In this document: positions 4,968-13,464 of the stretch, piece by piece
Layout of the letters: the number at the start of each line of letters is the position of its first letter
Position numbering within the stretch: position 1 is the stretch's first letter
NCBI RefSeq assembly: GCF_013836145.1
Contig: NZ_CP057483.1
Coordinates: 3,286,001-3,350,000, forward strand
Length of the DNA stretch: 64,000 nt
Direction: 5' to 3'
Source of the DNA: Citrobacter sp. RHB25-C09
Lineage (GTDB): Bacteria > Pseudomonadota > Gammaproteobacteria > Enterobacterales > Enterobacteriaceae
The notes under the pieces: generated by a model
What the model saw: the letters and a program-made list of their open reading frames with translations, nothing else
What the model was told of the DNA's origin: nothing
The model's database searches: none
Made by a program: the position numbers and the translations under genes

Positions 4968-7925
4968 ATGAGTGGTACTAATCCCGTATTTTTAGTCCGC
5001 AAAGCAAAAAAATCATCAGGCCAGAAAGATGCTGTTCTCTGGTGCAGCGATGATTTTGAAGCGGCAAATGCAACACTGGATTATCTCCTGATTAAATCTG
5101 GCGCAAAGCTGAAAGATTATTTCAAAGCTGTCGCTACTAATTTCCCTGTTGTTAACGATCTGCCGCCGGAAGGCGAATTGAGCTTAACCTTTTGCGATTT
5201 CTACCAGCTCGGCAGAGACAACATGACCTGGGCGCAAATTCCAGGCGTGACACTGCCATCATCTGAAGCCGTTGCCGCCGCCAGTCAGCGTATCGTTGAT
5301 GGTGTTGATACCGAAACAGGCGAAGTGCTGGAAGACCATACAGAAACCTTTGGCAATGAAGAAGGCGTGAAGACATCAGGTTCCTCGCCGGAGCTGACTG
5401 TCGTTGCAACTATGCCATTCCGTCACCGCGTTCTCGCGCAACTCATTGGCGAAGGCGAATATCTCTATCATGTCGATACCGAGCAGAAAAAGGCCATTCG
5501 CGAACTGGAAATGGATACCGATAATTCGTATGTGCAGAATCTGTTGCTGGCTGCCGAGAATGTTCAGGAGTTCAAAAAAGCCATTGAGCATGACATTCAT
5601 AAAGCAGTAAAAGCGGTTGTAACCGTATTCCCAATCGATGGAAGAATACCGGAACTGGCGCTTTTAATCCGGTTCCTTAAAACCTGGTTCGATACAGAAT
5701 ATATCGATCGCGGGTTACTTGTTAAAGAATGGGCTAAAGGAAATCGGGTATCTCAGATTCAGAGAACCACCAGCGGTACTAATGCCGGAGGCGGGATTAA
5801 AACTGACCGTCATCCAGAACTGAACCACGATCTCAACTCTCTTGATATTGAAATTGCTCTTGCCACTCTCCCGATGGATTTCAATATTTATGAGTGTCCG
5901 GGAAGCGTTTACCGTAGAGCAAAAGAAATCTTTCAGAAAAAAGAAAGTCCATTTAAAGAGTGGTCTGTAGCACTGCGCGAAACTCCCGGCATTCTTGATT
6001 ACTCCAGAGCCGCTATTTTTGCTCTTATCCGCGGCGCTGGTGAAAACGTACATCATTTTCCGGTTAGTTTACGTCGCTACATCAACGCAAACCTGACCGA
6101 GAGTAATCACGAAAAACCGACAGCGGAAACCCTTTCTGCTGCCCGACATGTACCTGAAAAAGATGCAGTTGAAGAAATTGACCGTCTGGACGCAGAACGT
6201 GGTGAGTTCGTAGAAGGTATCAGCGAACCGACTGAAACCTCCGCACAACCTCAGGTTGGGAACCTGGGCGGCGGCATCTTCTCCATCGAAGGGCTGATGG
6301 GGGAAACCGCCTCAAATGAAGGCGAAAAAACGGAAGTGGAGGCCACCAGCGATGTGCAGGTTCAAGAAACTGACGGTGATGAAGAACAGGATACTGATGC
6401 GCTGCAGACAGACGAAAGCGATGCTGGCACTGTTGAAGAAACAGTTTCCGTAGAGTCAGCCGCAGATATCCTAGCAGCCGGCGCACCGAGTCTCGCAAAC
6501 CCGGAACAGGACGATGTAAACCAGAATTCCGATTCTGTAAGCCAAAACATCGATTCTGTCAGCCATTCTGAGCCAGAAGTGCAACAAACCGAGCCAGAAG
6601 CGCAACAGGACGAACCAGATCCAGAACAAGCGTGGCCGGAATACTTTGAGCCTGGCCGTTATGAAGCCGTACCCAACGACGTTTATCACGCCGCAAATGG
6701 TATCAGTTCAACGATGGTGAAAGACGCACGAGTGAGCCTGATGTATTACGACGGCCGCCACGTATCTAAAACCATCAAGAAAGAACGTTCCAAAGTTCTG
6801 GATATGGGAAATCTCGTCCATGCGCTAGCGTTGCAGCCTGAAATTCTGGATGAAGAATTCAGCATTGAACCGGTTATCCCGGAAGGTGTTCTCACGACGA
6901 CAGCAACGATCCGCGCAGTTATCGACGACTACAACAACAGTCTTCCGGCGCTGCTCAGTGCTGACGACATCAAGCGTTTCATCGAAGAGTACAACGCCAC
7001 CCTGCCAGCACAGGTGCCGCTGGGTGCATCACTGGAAGAAACCGGGCATAGCTACATGGAATTGCCTGAGGAGTTCCAGCGTATTGATGACGGACAGAAA
7101 CAAACCGCAGCAGCAATGAAAGCCTGCATCAAAGAGTACAATGCCACCCTGCCAGCACAGGTGAAAACCAGCGGCAGCCGTGATGCTCTGCTTGATCAAC
7201 TGGCAATCATCAATCCTGATCTGGTTGCGCAGGAAGCACAGAAGCCCCAACCATTGAAAGTATCAGGAACCAAAGCGGATCTGATTCAGGCAGTAAAAGC
7301 CGTCAAACCTGAACTGGTGTTCGCCGACGAACTGCTTGACGCATGGCGCGAAAACCCGGGCGATAAAATCCTGGTTACCCGCCAGCAATACGCTACCGCG
7401 CTGGCTATCCAGTCTGCGCTCTATGCTCACCCTGAGGCAGGTAAGTTACTGCAAAACCCAACACGCGCCGTTGAAGTCAGCTATTTCGGCATTGATGACG
7501 ACACCGGGCTTGAAATCCGCGTTCGACCAGATGTTGAACTCGAGTACGAAGGTCTGCGTATCGGCTTCGACCTCAAAACAATAAGTATGTGGGATGTGAA
7601 AGAGGATTCACTGAAATCACGACTTCACCGCGAAATTACTATGCGCGATTACCACCTGAGCGCCGGTATGTATTGCAACGTTGCCGACCTGGACAAATTC
7701 GCGTGGATCTTCGTGAACAAAGACGAAGGCTATCACTGGGTGGCTGTTGTCTGGGCTTCTGAATCACTACTGGAACTTGGAAAGCTTGAGTATCGACAGA
7801 CCATTCGAGCTATTGCCAACGCTATGGATACAGGTGAATGGCCAGCACCAATCACCGAAGACTACACCGACGAATTGAACGATTACGACCTGCGCCGCCT
7901 CGATGTGCTGCGTGAAATGGCTTAA
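4968..7925 (+). CDS. recE: RecE-type exonuclease VIII
   Basis: A 985-residue protein. The start (after GTGAGGA) gives MSGTNPVFLVRKAKKSSGQK, matching Rac RecE. The N-terminal half is a RecE-specific region of unclear role; residues about 430-560 are an acidic, Gln/Glu/Asp-rich linker. The C-terminal nuclease domain shows LDMGNLVHALALQPE, then IRVRPDVE and GFDLKT, the RecB-like PD-(D/E)xK core. It degrades double-stranded DNA 5' to 3', leaving single strands for RecT. An insert within the nuclease domain contains three degenerate copies of a YNxSLP/YNATLPAQV unit (6915-7163) and two SGxxxxL repeats. It is followed 10 bases later by recT. Confidence 0.9.
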   Translation: MSGTNPVFLVRKAKKSSGQKDAVLWCSDDFEAANATLDYLLIKSGAKLKDYFKAVATNFPVVNDLPPEGELSLTFCDFYQLGRDNMTWAQIPGVTLPSSEAVAAASQRIVDGVDTETGEVLEDHTETFGNEEGVKTSGSSPELTVVATMPFRHRVLAQLIGEGEYLYHVDTEQKKAIRELEMDTDNSYVQNLLLAAENVQEFKKAIEHDIHKAVKAVVTVFPIDGRIPELALLIRFLKTWFDTEYIDRGLLVKEWAKGNRVSQIQRTTSGTNAGGGIKTDRHPELNHDLNSLDIEIALATLPMDFNIYECPGSVYRRAKEIFQKKESPFKEWSVALRETPGILDYSRAAIFALIRGAGENVHHFPVSLRRYINANLTESNHEKPTAETLSAARHVPEKDAVEEIDRLDAERGEFVEGISEPTETSAQPQVGNLGGGIFSIEGLMGETASNEGEKTEVEATSDVQVQETDGDEEQDTDALQTDESDAGTVEETVSVESAADILAAGAPSLANPEQDDVNQNSDSVSQNIDSVSHSEPEVQQTEPEAQQDEPDPEQAWPEYFEPGRYEAVPNDVYHAANGISSTMVKDARVSLMYYDGRHVSKTIKKERSKVLDMGNLVHALALQPEILDEEFSIEPVIPEGVLTTTATIRAVIDDYNNSLPALLSADDIKRFIEEYNATLPAQVPLGASLEETGHSYMELPEEFQRIDDGQKQTAAAMKACIKEYNATLPAQVKTSGSRDALLDQLAIINPDLVAQEAQKPQPLKVSGTKADLIQAVKAVKPELVFADELLDAWRENPGDKILVTRQQYATALAIQSALYAHPEAGKLLQNPTRAVEVSYFGIDDDTGLEIRVRPDVELEYEGLRIGFDLKTISMWDVKEDSLKSRLHREITMRDYHLSAGMYCNVADLDKFAWIFVNKDEGYHWVAVVWASESLLELGKLEYRQTIRAIANAMDTGEWPAPITEDYTDELNDYDLRRLDVLREMA

Positions 7926-7935
7926 GGGGGAAACT

Positions 7936-9018
7936 ATGGAAAACAAAAACATAACTGTTGCCGATCAGAATGCGGTAGTTAACTCAAACATTGCTTTGTT
8001 TGACTCGCAGTACCTGAACGCTATCAGTGCATTCGCTCAGATGATGTCCCAGGGTGCTGCAACGGTTCCTCGCCATCTGCAGGGCAATGCAGCAGATTGC
8101 ATGGCAGTAGCTATGCAGGCCGCACAATGGCAGATGAATCCTTTCGCTGTGGCGCAGAAAACGCACCTTATCAATGGCGTTCTGGGTTACGAAGCTCAAC
8201 TGGTTAACGCAGTTATTTCCCGCAGTGGCGTACTGGCAAGCCGTTTTGAATATGAATGGTATGGCCCATGGGAAAAGGTCATCGGCAAGTTCAACATCAG
8301 AAAAGGTGAAAAAGGCGAATATCGCGTACCGGGTTGGACAATGGCTGATGAAGAAGGTATCGGCATCATTATCAAAGCGCGCCTGAAAGGTGAGGAGCAA
8401 CCACGAGAACTCGATCTGCTTCTTGCTCAGGCTCGCGTTCGTAATTCCACGCTCTGGGCTGACGATCCGCGCCAGCAGCTTGCTTACCTCGCAGTGAAGC
8501 GCTGGGCTCGCCTTTTCTGCCCTGACGTCATTCTTGGCGTCTATACGCCAGACGAACTCGAAGAGCGGGAAGAGAAAATTATCAACCCAACGCAGGTGGC
8601 TCAAAGCATCACGATGCAGGTGATAAATTCTGAAAATACGCAGGCCGCCAGCGCTCAGAAGTCAGATGTAAACACAGGTGATATGGCCGAGAAATTCCGT
8701 AGCCGCATTGAATCTGCTGAAACCTTAGAAGATGCAACTGCTGTAGGGAACGATATCAACTCTGCGAAACCAGCGCTGGGAACGGCATTGTTCACGGAGT
8801 TGAAAAATAAAGCCACGCGCCAGTATCACCTGGTCAAGCATCGCTCTCTGATTGACGAAGCAATCAATGCCCTTCCTCAGCCGGGTGAACCTGATGCTGC
8901 AACATGCTTTGAAGCGGTAGAGAAAACTCTCTCCTCGGCGCGTAGGCATCTTGGAGACGAACTTCACGATAAGTACCGCATCACCCTGGACGACATGAAA
9001 CCGGAGTACATCGGCTAA
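7936..9018 (+). CDS. recT: RecT-family single-strand annealing protein
   Basis: A 360-residue protein beginning MENKNITVADQNAVVNSNIA, with the RecT core (AMQAAQWQMNPFAVAQKTHL, LGYEAQLVNAVI, then AYLAVKRWARLFCPDVILG). It coats single strands produced by RecE and anneals them to complementary DNA, driving RecA-independent phage recombination. It starts 10 bases after recE with an AAGGGGGA ribosome-binding site. It is longer than Rac RecT (269 residues) because of a C-terminal extension (about residues 230-360) of predicted helices. Confidence 0.88.
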   Translation: MENKNITVADQNAVVNSNIALFDSQYLNAISAFAQMMSQGAATVPRHLQGNAADCMAVAMQAAQWQMNPFAVAQKTHLINGVLGYEAQLVNAVISRSGVLASRFEYEWYGPWEKVIGKFNIRKGEKGEYRVPGWTMADEEGIGIIIKARLKGEEQPRELDLLLAQARVRNSTLWADDPRQQLAYLAVKRWARLFCPDVILGVYTPDELEEREEKIINPTQVAQSITMQVINSENTQAASAQKSDVNTGDMAEKFRSRIESAETLEDATAVGNDINSAKPALGTALFTELKNKATRQYHLVKHRSLIDEAINALPQPGEPDAATCFEAVEKTLSSARRHLGDELHDKYRITLDDMKPEYIG

Positions 9019-9061
9019 CAGCGCCGGGAGGGGCAACACCCTCCCCGCCTGAGGGGTATTT

Positions 9062-9301
9062 ATGCGCCTTATTAATCGCAGTAAGCAATCGCCACTTGGC
9101 CGCCGGGCATGCGATGCAGCACTGGCTAAGCATGTTGAACGATATGGAGACTATGGTCGTAGCGACAGGAAGGAAACATACACGGTGAACGTGGACGGCG
9201 TGAAAATCTGGGTAGAGGTTGTAAACCGCCATAAAAGCTATGTGGCAACAGCAATGACTGGAATGCGCCGACTGAGAACGTTACCCGGTCGATTTAACTG
9301 A
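9062..9301 (+). CDS. DUF4060-family phage protein
   Basis: A 79-residue basic protein beginning MRLINRSKQSPLGRRACDAA. The conserved DUF4060 pattern of a YGD/YGRSDRKETYTV middle and a VDGVKIWVEVVNRHKSYVAT strand segment is clear. It lies between recT and xis as in Gifsy prophages. Function unknown. Confidence 0.65.
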   Translation: MRLINRSKQSPLGRRACDAALAKHVERYGDYGRSDRKETYTVNVDGVKIWVEVVNRHKSYVATAMTGMRRLRTLPGRFN

Positions 9302-9319
9302 TAACGAATAATCAATAAC

Positions 9320-9335
9320 GGCCCCGGTCGGGGCC
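9320..9335 (+). other. Strong hairpin before xis
   Basis: GGCCCCGGTCGGGGCC folds perfectly, ending three bases before the xis ribosome-binding site. No T run follows. It may limit read-through or translation of xis; this is inferred. Confidence 0.4.
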
Positions 9336-9347
9336 ACTGGAGAGATG

Positions 9348-9632
9348 ATGAGCAAAAAAATAAAAGACTTCGATCTGATGAGTACCCGAGAAATTTGCTG
9401 CCAATTGCGGATCTCAGCCAGAACGCTGGAGCGTTATCGTAAGCGACCGAGTAACAGTAACCCTTTCCCTGAACCAGACTGTTCATACATGGGAGGCTCT
9501 AACAAATGGCTGAAAACTAAAGTTCACGAGTGGCAAGTACGGGAAATGTCACGTTCAGTCCGGCGCCCTATGTCTCACCTGAATCTTCCCCGCGACAGCA
9601 AGGGACGTATTATCCGGTCTGACGTGGCGTGA
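9348..9632 (+). CDS. xis: Excisionase
   Basis: A 94-residue basic protein with a winged helix-turn-helix pattern (MSTREICCQLRISARTLERY), of the Gifsy-type excisionase family. It would bend attachment-site DNA and direct integrase to excision. Two ATGs are adjacent; 9348 is better spaced from the GGAG at 9339-9342 than 9345. The gene converges on and overlaps the integrase 3' end by 23 bases, so expression of one would oppose the other. Confidence 0.75.
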   Translation: MSKKIKDFDLMSTREICCQLRISARTLERYRKRPSNSNPFPEPDCSYMGGSNKWLKTKVHEWQVREMSRSVRRPMSHLNLPRDSKGRIIRSDVA

Positions 9633-10839
9633 ATTCCAATACATCGGGCTCGATGATGCTCATCAGTCGAGCCCACCACTTACTATAGGCCTCTCTCATT
9701 TCTTCTATGTAAGTGTATTTGTCGTACACCGACCACACTCCAGGCAGTTTGTGTCCGAGCATCATCTCGGCAATATGCGGCTCAGTCAGCTCTGAGAAGT
9801 TCGTTCGAGCAGTCCTACGCAGATCATGAATCGTAAAGTGTGGCACCTGCTCGTTATACGCCTTCAACATGAACTTAACCAGGTTGCTGCTGATGCTCAT
9901 ATGAAAACCTTCGCTCATCGGTTTGTCTTCATATTTCGAGAAAACAAAGCGCCCCGGCGCCAGCTCGATCGCCCGCTTTATCAAGGGGAGCATTTCAGCG
10001 ATGATAGGACGGATTATCGGTTTCTTACTCTTCCGCCCTGTCTTATGGTTTTCCCATGGAACAGTCCAGATCCCTTCTTCAAAATCAAAATGTGCGACTT
10101 CAGCCTGCCGGAGTTCGCCAACCCTGCACGCCCATATCAGTGACAATTTATAGAGGATCTTGTTTCGCTCAATTAGCCGGGAATCCTCAATAGCTCGCCA
10201 GACAATCGCCAGTTCTTTACGGTCCAGTGTTCGCTCGCCCATTTGTTTCTGGATGCCGAAATCACGACCAGACATTTCAGACAGTGGGTTAACCTCCAGC
10301 AACTGGCGTTTCACCGCCCACGAATAACACTGCCTCCCGTTACTGATCACCCGGCGGGTAATCTCACTGTAACCCTGTGCCAACCGGTCCAGAACAGTAA
10401 GCCAGTTGTGCAAAGTCAACTGATGCGCCGGATATTTCCCGAGTTTAGGAAAAACGTGAAGTTCGAACGTGCGCAGGATCTGTTCAGCCGTTTCTTTTTG
10501 GATGCACACCATGGAGTACCATTCGCGAAACAGTTCCTCGAAAGTGTACTGACTGTTAATTTTCGCTTTGTCGAGGCTCTGCCTGATTCGTGGATTTTCT
10601 CCCCGGGCAAGAATCGCGGCCCACTTAGCTACTTCATCGCGTGCGGCTTTTAATCCGAACTCCGGGTAGCTGCCGATCGTCATCTTGTCCTGCTTACCCA
10701 AGAAGCGGAATCGGTAGAAAAAAGTAACGGCGCCCTTTTTGGAAACACGCACCCACAGACCATCCCGATCTGCTTTCTCTTCAACTTTTTCGCGTTCGCG
10801 CCCGAGGCACGACTTTAGATAACTATCTGAAATAACCAT
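9610..10839 (-). CDS. int: Tyrosine-recombinase integrase of the lepA-site prophage
   Basis: A 409-residue P4/Gifsy-type integrase. The N-terminal domain (about 1-95) has the GSYPEFGLKAARDE motif of the DUF4102 arm-binding region. A core-binding domain follows, then the catalytic domain with Arg in ACRVGELRQAE, Lys in HKTGRKSK, the HDLR box and GHKLPGVWSVYDKYTY containing the active-site Tyr. All key residues are visible. It catalyses recombination between phage and lepA attachment sites. Transcription is leftward from just inside the lepA junction; repeats upstream (10855-10914) are probable arm-type sites, which would also allow autoregulation. Confidence 0.92.
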   Translation of the reverse strand: MVISDSYLKSCLGREREKVEEKADRDGLWVRVSKKGAVTFFYRFRFLGKQDKMTIGSYPEFGLKAARDEVAKWAAILARGENPRIRQSLDKAKINSQYTFEELFREWYSMVCIQKETAEQILRTFELHVFPKLGKYPAHQLTLHNWLTVLDRLAQGYSEITRRVISNGRQCYSWAVKRQLLEVNPLSEMSGRDFGIQKQMGERTLDRKELAIVWRAIEDSRLIERNKILYKLSLIWACRVGELRQAEVAHFDFEEGIWTVPWENHKTGRKSKKPIIRPIIAEMLPLIKRAIELAPGRFVFSKYEDKPMSEGFHMSISSNLVKFMLKAYNEQVPHFTIHDLRRTARTNFSELTEPHIAEMMLGHKLPGVWSVYDKYTYIEEMREAYSKWWARLMSIIEPDVLEFTPRQTG

Positions 10840-10854
10840 GATTTATCCCTGCGT

Positions 10855-10914
10855 GTGTCCATCAGAACGAGAGGTTCCGTGTCCATCATAGAATATGGAC
10901 GCACTGGTGGACAC
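10855..10914. repeat. Candidate integrase arm-type sites
   Basis: GTGTCCATCA occurs at 10855-10864 and 10879-10888, and the inverted form GGTGGACAC ends at 10914. They lie directly upstream of int and 130-190 bases from the lepA junction, as expected for the attP arm. Within 10840-11037 there is nothing else I can support; the long plus-strand frame there is noise. Confidence 0.5.
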
Positions 10915-11037
10915 AAAAACCATGGCTTATGTTGTCGCAGGTTGGCTGTACATGCAACCAGTATTATTTTTGTAAGAGCTTATTTGATGGGGATCTTCAG
11001 GGGATTTTGTCGGAGGTTTGCGGAGGGTGACGAGGTG

Positions 11038-11085
11038 TCAATTATCGATGTGAGCAATGATCGAAAAGTTACGTATGTTCTTCAT
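11038..11085 (-). pseudogene. lepA: Orphaned 5' end of lepA, cut by the prophage
   Basis: On the minus strand, an ATG at 11085 reads MKNIRNFSIIAHIDN then stop. The first 14 residues are exactly the start of LepA (elongation factor 4); the gene should continue HGKST (the GTPase P loop). The match ends at codon 14, so the crossover core lies around 11044-11060. The rest of lepA must lie beyond the far end of the prophage, probably with a new start supplied by the phage as known for Gifsy-1. Its upstream neighbour rseC is in the normal position. Confidence 0.88.
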
Positions 11086-11254
11086 ATAGTGAATTATTGT
11101 GCCTTACGCCTGGTTGGACAGGCTCTGAGAAGTCGCTGTTCTGAGCTTAACGTCTGTTTAACTGAAACGCCGCATTCTACACTACAACGTGAAGGCGAGG
11201 AAATGTTCCTGGAGTAAGGATAGCGGGAACTGGAAACAGCTTAGCAAAGTCAGT

Positions 11255-11345
11255 GAAAGTTTTGCCGGATGACAGTGCAAACGCCTGTTTCGGCCTACTC
11301 ACGATATGCATGCGTAACTCTGATAAGCGCAGCATCATCAGGCAA
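11255..11345. repeat. REP/BIME-like element between rseC and lepA
   Basis: TTGCCGGATGACAGTG at 11260 and the opposed GATAAGCGCAGCATCATCAG before the rseC stop match the two halves of a palindromic REP unit. The remaining 11086-11254 is the normal rseC-lepA gap. Confidence 0.55.
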
Positions 11346-11350
11346 AGATA

Positions 11351-11830
11351 TCATTGACCATTTTCGGTTGAAGTCGTATCAACACGCACCAGTCCGGGCG
11401 GGAGTGCGACATTCAGAATGATCGGCTGCCAGGACTCGCGCTCGGCGAGCTTGCGAGAAAAACCACGGGCGATCAGGAACCCGCCGACACCGCCAAGCAC
11501 CGCGCCGCTGAGTGCAGCGAGATCGGTGCCGAACAGTACCTGAAAAAGTGACGCCACGAGAAAGAGACCAACCAGCGGAGACAAATAAATCAGCATGGCA
11601 GAGCCCAGCAGGCTCCCTTCAGCAATACCCAACTCCACTTTCTGGCCAGGTTCTAGCGGGATATCGCTGGGTACGACGATCGTATGCGTTGTCTGCGGTC
11701 CCAGTTTATTCAGCACCCTACTGCCGCACCCAGCGCGGGATGCACAGCTGTTACAGGACGCTTTAACGTCGCAGCTGACTATCGCCTCACCATTGTGCCA
11801 GGAGACAACTGTCGCCCACTCTTTGATCAT
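11351..11830 (-). CDS. rseC: SoxR-reducing system protein RseC
   Basis: A 159-residue inner-membrane protein with an N-terminal cysteine cluster (CDVKASCNSCASRAGC) and two transmembrane segments (LLGSAMLIYLSPLVGLFLVA and LSGAVLGGVGGFLIARGF). It belongs to the RseC/MucC family; in E. coli it works with the Rsx complex to reduce SoxR, and has a minor positive effect on sigma-E. It is last in the rpoE-rseABC operon, its ATG overlapping the rseB stop by 4 bases (ATGA). Confidence 0.95.
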   Translation of the reverse strand: MIKEWATVVSWHNGEAIVSCDVKASCNSCASRAGCGSRVLNKLGPQTTHTIVVPSDIPLEPGQKVELGIAEGSLLGSAMLIYLSPLVGLFLVASLFQVLFGTDLAALSGAVLGGVGGFLIARGFSRKLAERESWQPIILNVALPPGLVRVDTTSTENGQ

Positions 11831-12783
11831 TGCGCGACTCCAAATTTGATGGCGTCGGCAATACGTTTCGCAGTTTGTGGCGGCAGTTCGCCCACAATGG
11901 TAATTTCCGCGTTATCGCGAACGCTGGTACTGACCGTTCTACGTCCGGTCCGCAACATCTGATCGGTGCTGGTCTGTGTTGCACGGTTCACGTTAACCGA
12001 GAAACTGAACAAGCCATCGGAATAAAGGCGCGATTCAATGGGCATATTGTCCATCGTTGGCAGAGGCCTGCGACCGCTGGATACTTCGCTAAAGCCTTTC
12101 GGCAACCAGCCGGGACTCCAGTTGAATTTCGCTTTTTCTCCCACCGGCACTGAAAGCAATGGCGGCAGATTGGCCTTTGAAAGCGTCTGCATGCTGTTGC
12201 CCACGTCCTGATTCACGGTAAACGCGATGACCCGGAACTGTTCTAACGTTTCGCCATCGCGATCCAGTAGATCGACACGCATCGGGAGTTTGGTTTCGGT
12301 ATCCATCCAGACGATGTAGCTGTAACGCGTTCCGTCACGCGCCACAACGCGAATCACCTCGCACAGGCGATCGGCAATACGAGTTCGTCCCACGGAAATG
12401 AAATCATAATACGGGGCGAGGCGTTGGAAGTCGGTGTAAATAAGCGAAGGCAGAGAATCGACGATGTAATCACCGTTCAGGGTGAACGGCTCAAGACCAG
12501 GTTCGAAATAGCTTATTTCGTTACCACGTTGCACCACTTCACGACGGGGGCCATCCATCTGCAGCAGTTGTGCAAGCGGACGGTTTTCCAGCCGAGCATG
12601 ACGATAACGCAGAGACTCTACGCCTTGTTTAGTGATGCTGACAAATGACAGCTCGTAAGTGAGTGACTGGCTGGCCAGATTCATCTGCTGCAACAACGCC
12701 CCGGACGCAGTGTTGGCCGAGGCGTTTACAGAGAAGAACAGGCTACCAGCCACAAGTGACATGGCAAACCAAAGTTGCTTCAT
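11827..12783 (-). CDS. rseB: Sigma-E regulatory protein RseB
   Basis: A 318-residue periplasmic protein with a clear Sec signal (residues 1-23, ending SVNASA). It has the two-domain MucB/RseB form: a large LolA-like domain and a smaller C-terminal domain. It binds the periplasmic part of RseA, shielding it from DegS, and senses lipopolysaccharide and mislocalised lipoproteins. The start overlaps the rseA stop by one base, typical for this operon. Confidence 0.96.
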   Translation of the reverse strand: MKQLWFAMSLVAGSLFFSVNASANTASGALLQQMNLASQSLTYELSFVSITKQGVESLRYRHARLENRPLAQLLQMDGPRREVVQRGNEISYFEPGLEPFTLNGDYIVDSLPSLIYTDFQRLAPYYDFISVGRTRIADRLCEVIRVVARDGTRYSYIVWMDTETKLPMRVDLLDRDGETLEQFRVIAFTVNQDVGNSMQTLSKANLPPLLSVPVGEKAKFNWSPGWLPKGFSEVSSGRRPLPTMDNMPIESRLYSDGLFSFSVNVNRATQTSTDQMLRTGRRTVSTSVRDNAEITIVGELPPQTAKRIADAIKFGVAQ

Positions 12784-13433
12784 TACTGCGATTGCGTTCC
12801 TAGAGTTTGAATTCCTGGCACCTGTACAGCAGCTTGCTGCGTTTGTGCCTTCTCAAACTGAAGCTGTTCGGAGTGCAGACGACGTTGCAGCTCATAATCC
12901 TGCAACATGGCGTTGATGCGTCGACGCTGCTCCTGTACCTGCTGCTGTTGTCCGCCGCTTGCGGTAGCGTCAGTAGGTACTCCCAGGCTGACCGGACTGG
13001 CTTTACCCATCATCGGTAAAGTATTGAATACCGGCGTTTCGGGCTGCTGGGACGTTTCAGATTGTCCATTATAGTGCTGGACACCAACGATAACTGCAAG
13101 CGATACGCACGCCGCCACGCCCATTTGGGTGAGTTGCGCTGCCCACGGACGCATTTTTTTCCAGAAAGGCATCTTCTGCCACTGGTGCGGTGCCGGTTGG
13201 GCTTCAGGAATTAATGGCGTCGTCTGGCGAACAGGCTCTTGTTCAATAGCAGCCATCACGCGAGCAGAAATATCGAAATGAAGCACGTCAGGCGTATCAC
13301 CCCGCATGCTGTCGCGGATCAGATGATAGCCTTCCCAGGTTTTTTGCATTTCCGGGTCGTGAGCCAGTTCTTTGAGCAACTCACTGTCCAGCGTTTCGCC
13401 ATCCATTAAAGCGGAAAGTTTTTCTTTCTGCAT
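12783..13433 (-). CDS. rseA: Anti-sigma-E factor RseA
   Basis: A 216-residue single-pass inner-membrane protein. The N-terminal cytoplasmic domain (MQKEKLSALMDGETLDSELL onward) holds sigma-E. A membrane segment at about 100-118 (MGVAACVSLAVIVGVQ) and a Gln-rich periplasmic tail ending VQVPGIQTLGTQSQ follow. Stress triggers successive cleavage by DegS and RseP. The ATG at 13433 is chosen over the longer frame by family length and is 31 bases after rpoE. Confidence 0.96.
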   Translation of the reverse strand: MQKEKLSALMDGETLDSELLKELAHDPEMQKTWEGYHLIRDSMRGDTPDVLHFDISARVMAAIEQEPVRQTTPLIPEAQPAPHQWQKMPFWKKMRPWAAQLTQMGVAACVSLAVIVGVQHYNGQSETSQQPETPVFNTLPMMGKASPVSLGVPTDATASGGQQQQVQEQRRRINAMLQDYELQRRLHSEQLQFEKAQTQQAAVQVPGIQTLGTQSQ

Positions 13434-13464
13434 GCCTAATACCTTTTCCAGTATCCCGCTATCG

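Larger units (their letters stand above)
1..11046. mobile_element. Gifsy-1/Rac-like lambdoid prophage, integrase-proximal part
   Basis: Runs from the window start to the break in lepA. It holds ydaS/ydaT-like early genes, a repressor, a cargo operon, recE/recT, an excisionase and a tyrosine integrase. Replication, structural and lysis genes and the other attachment site are outside the window. Integration within the 5' end of lepA next to rseC is the place known for Gifsy-1 in Salmonella; the immunity genes resemble Rac (ydaS-ydaT-racR). The right boundary is inferred from where lepA coding sequence stops matching. Confidence 0.9.

Noticed and set aside
10855..11217. 120-residue plus-strand frame next to the integrase
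   Set aside because: It covers the attachment arms and runs antisense through the lepA start; no ribosome-binding site or protein-like pattern.
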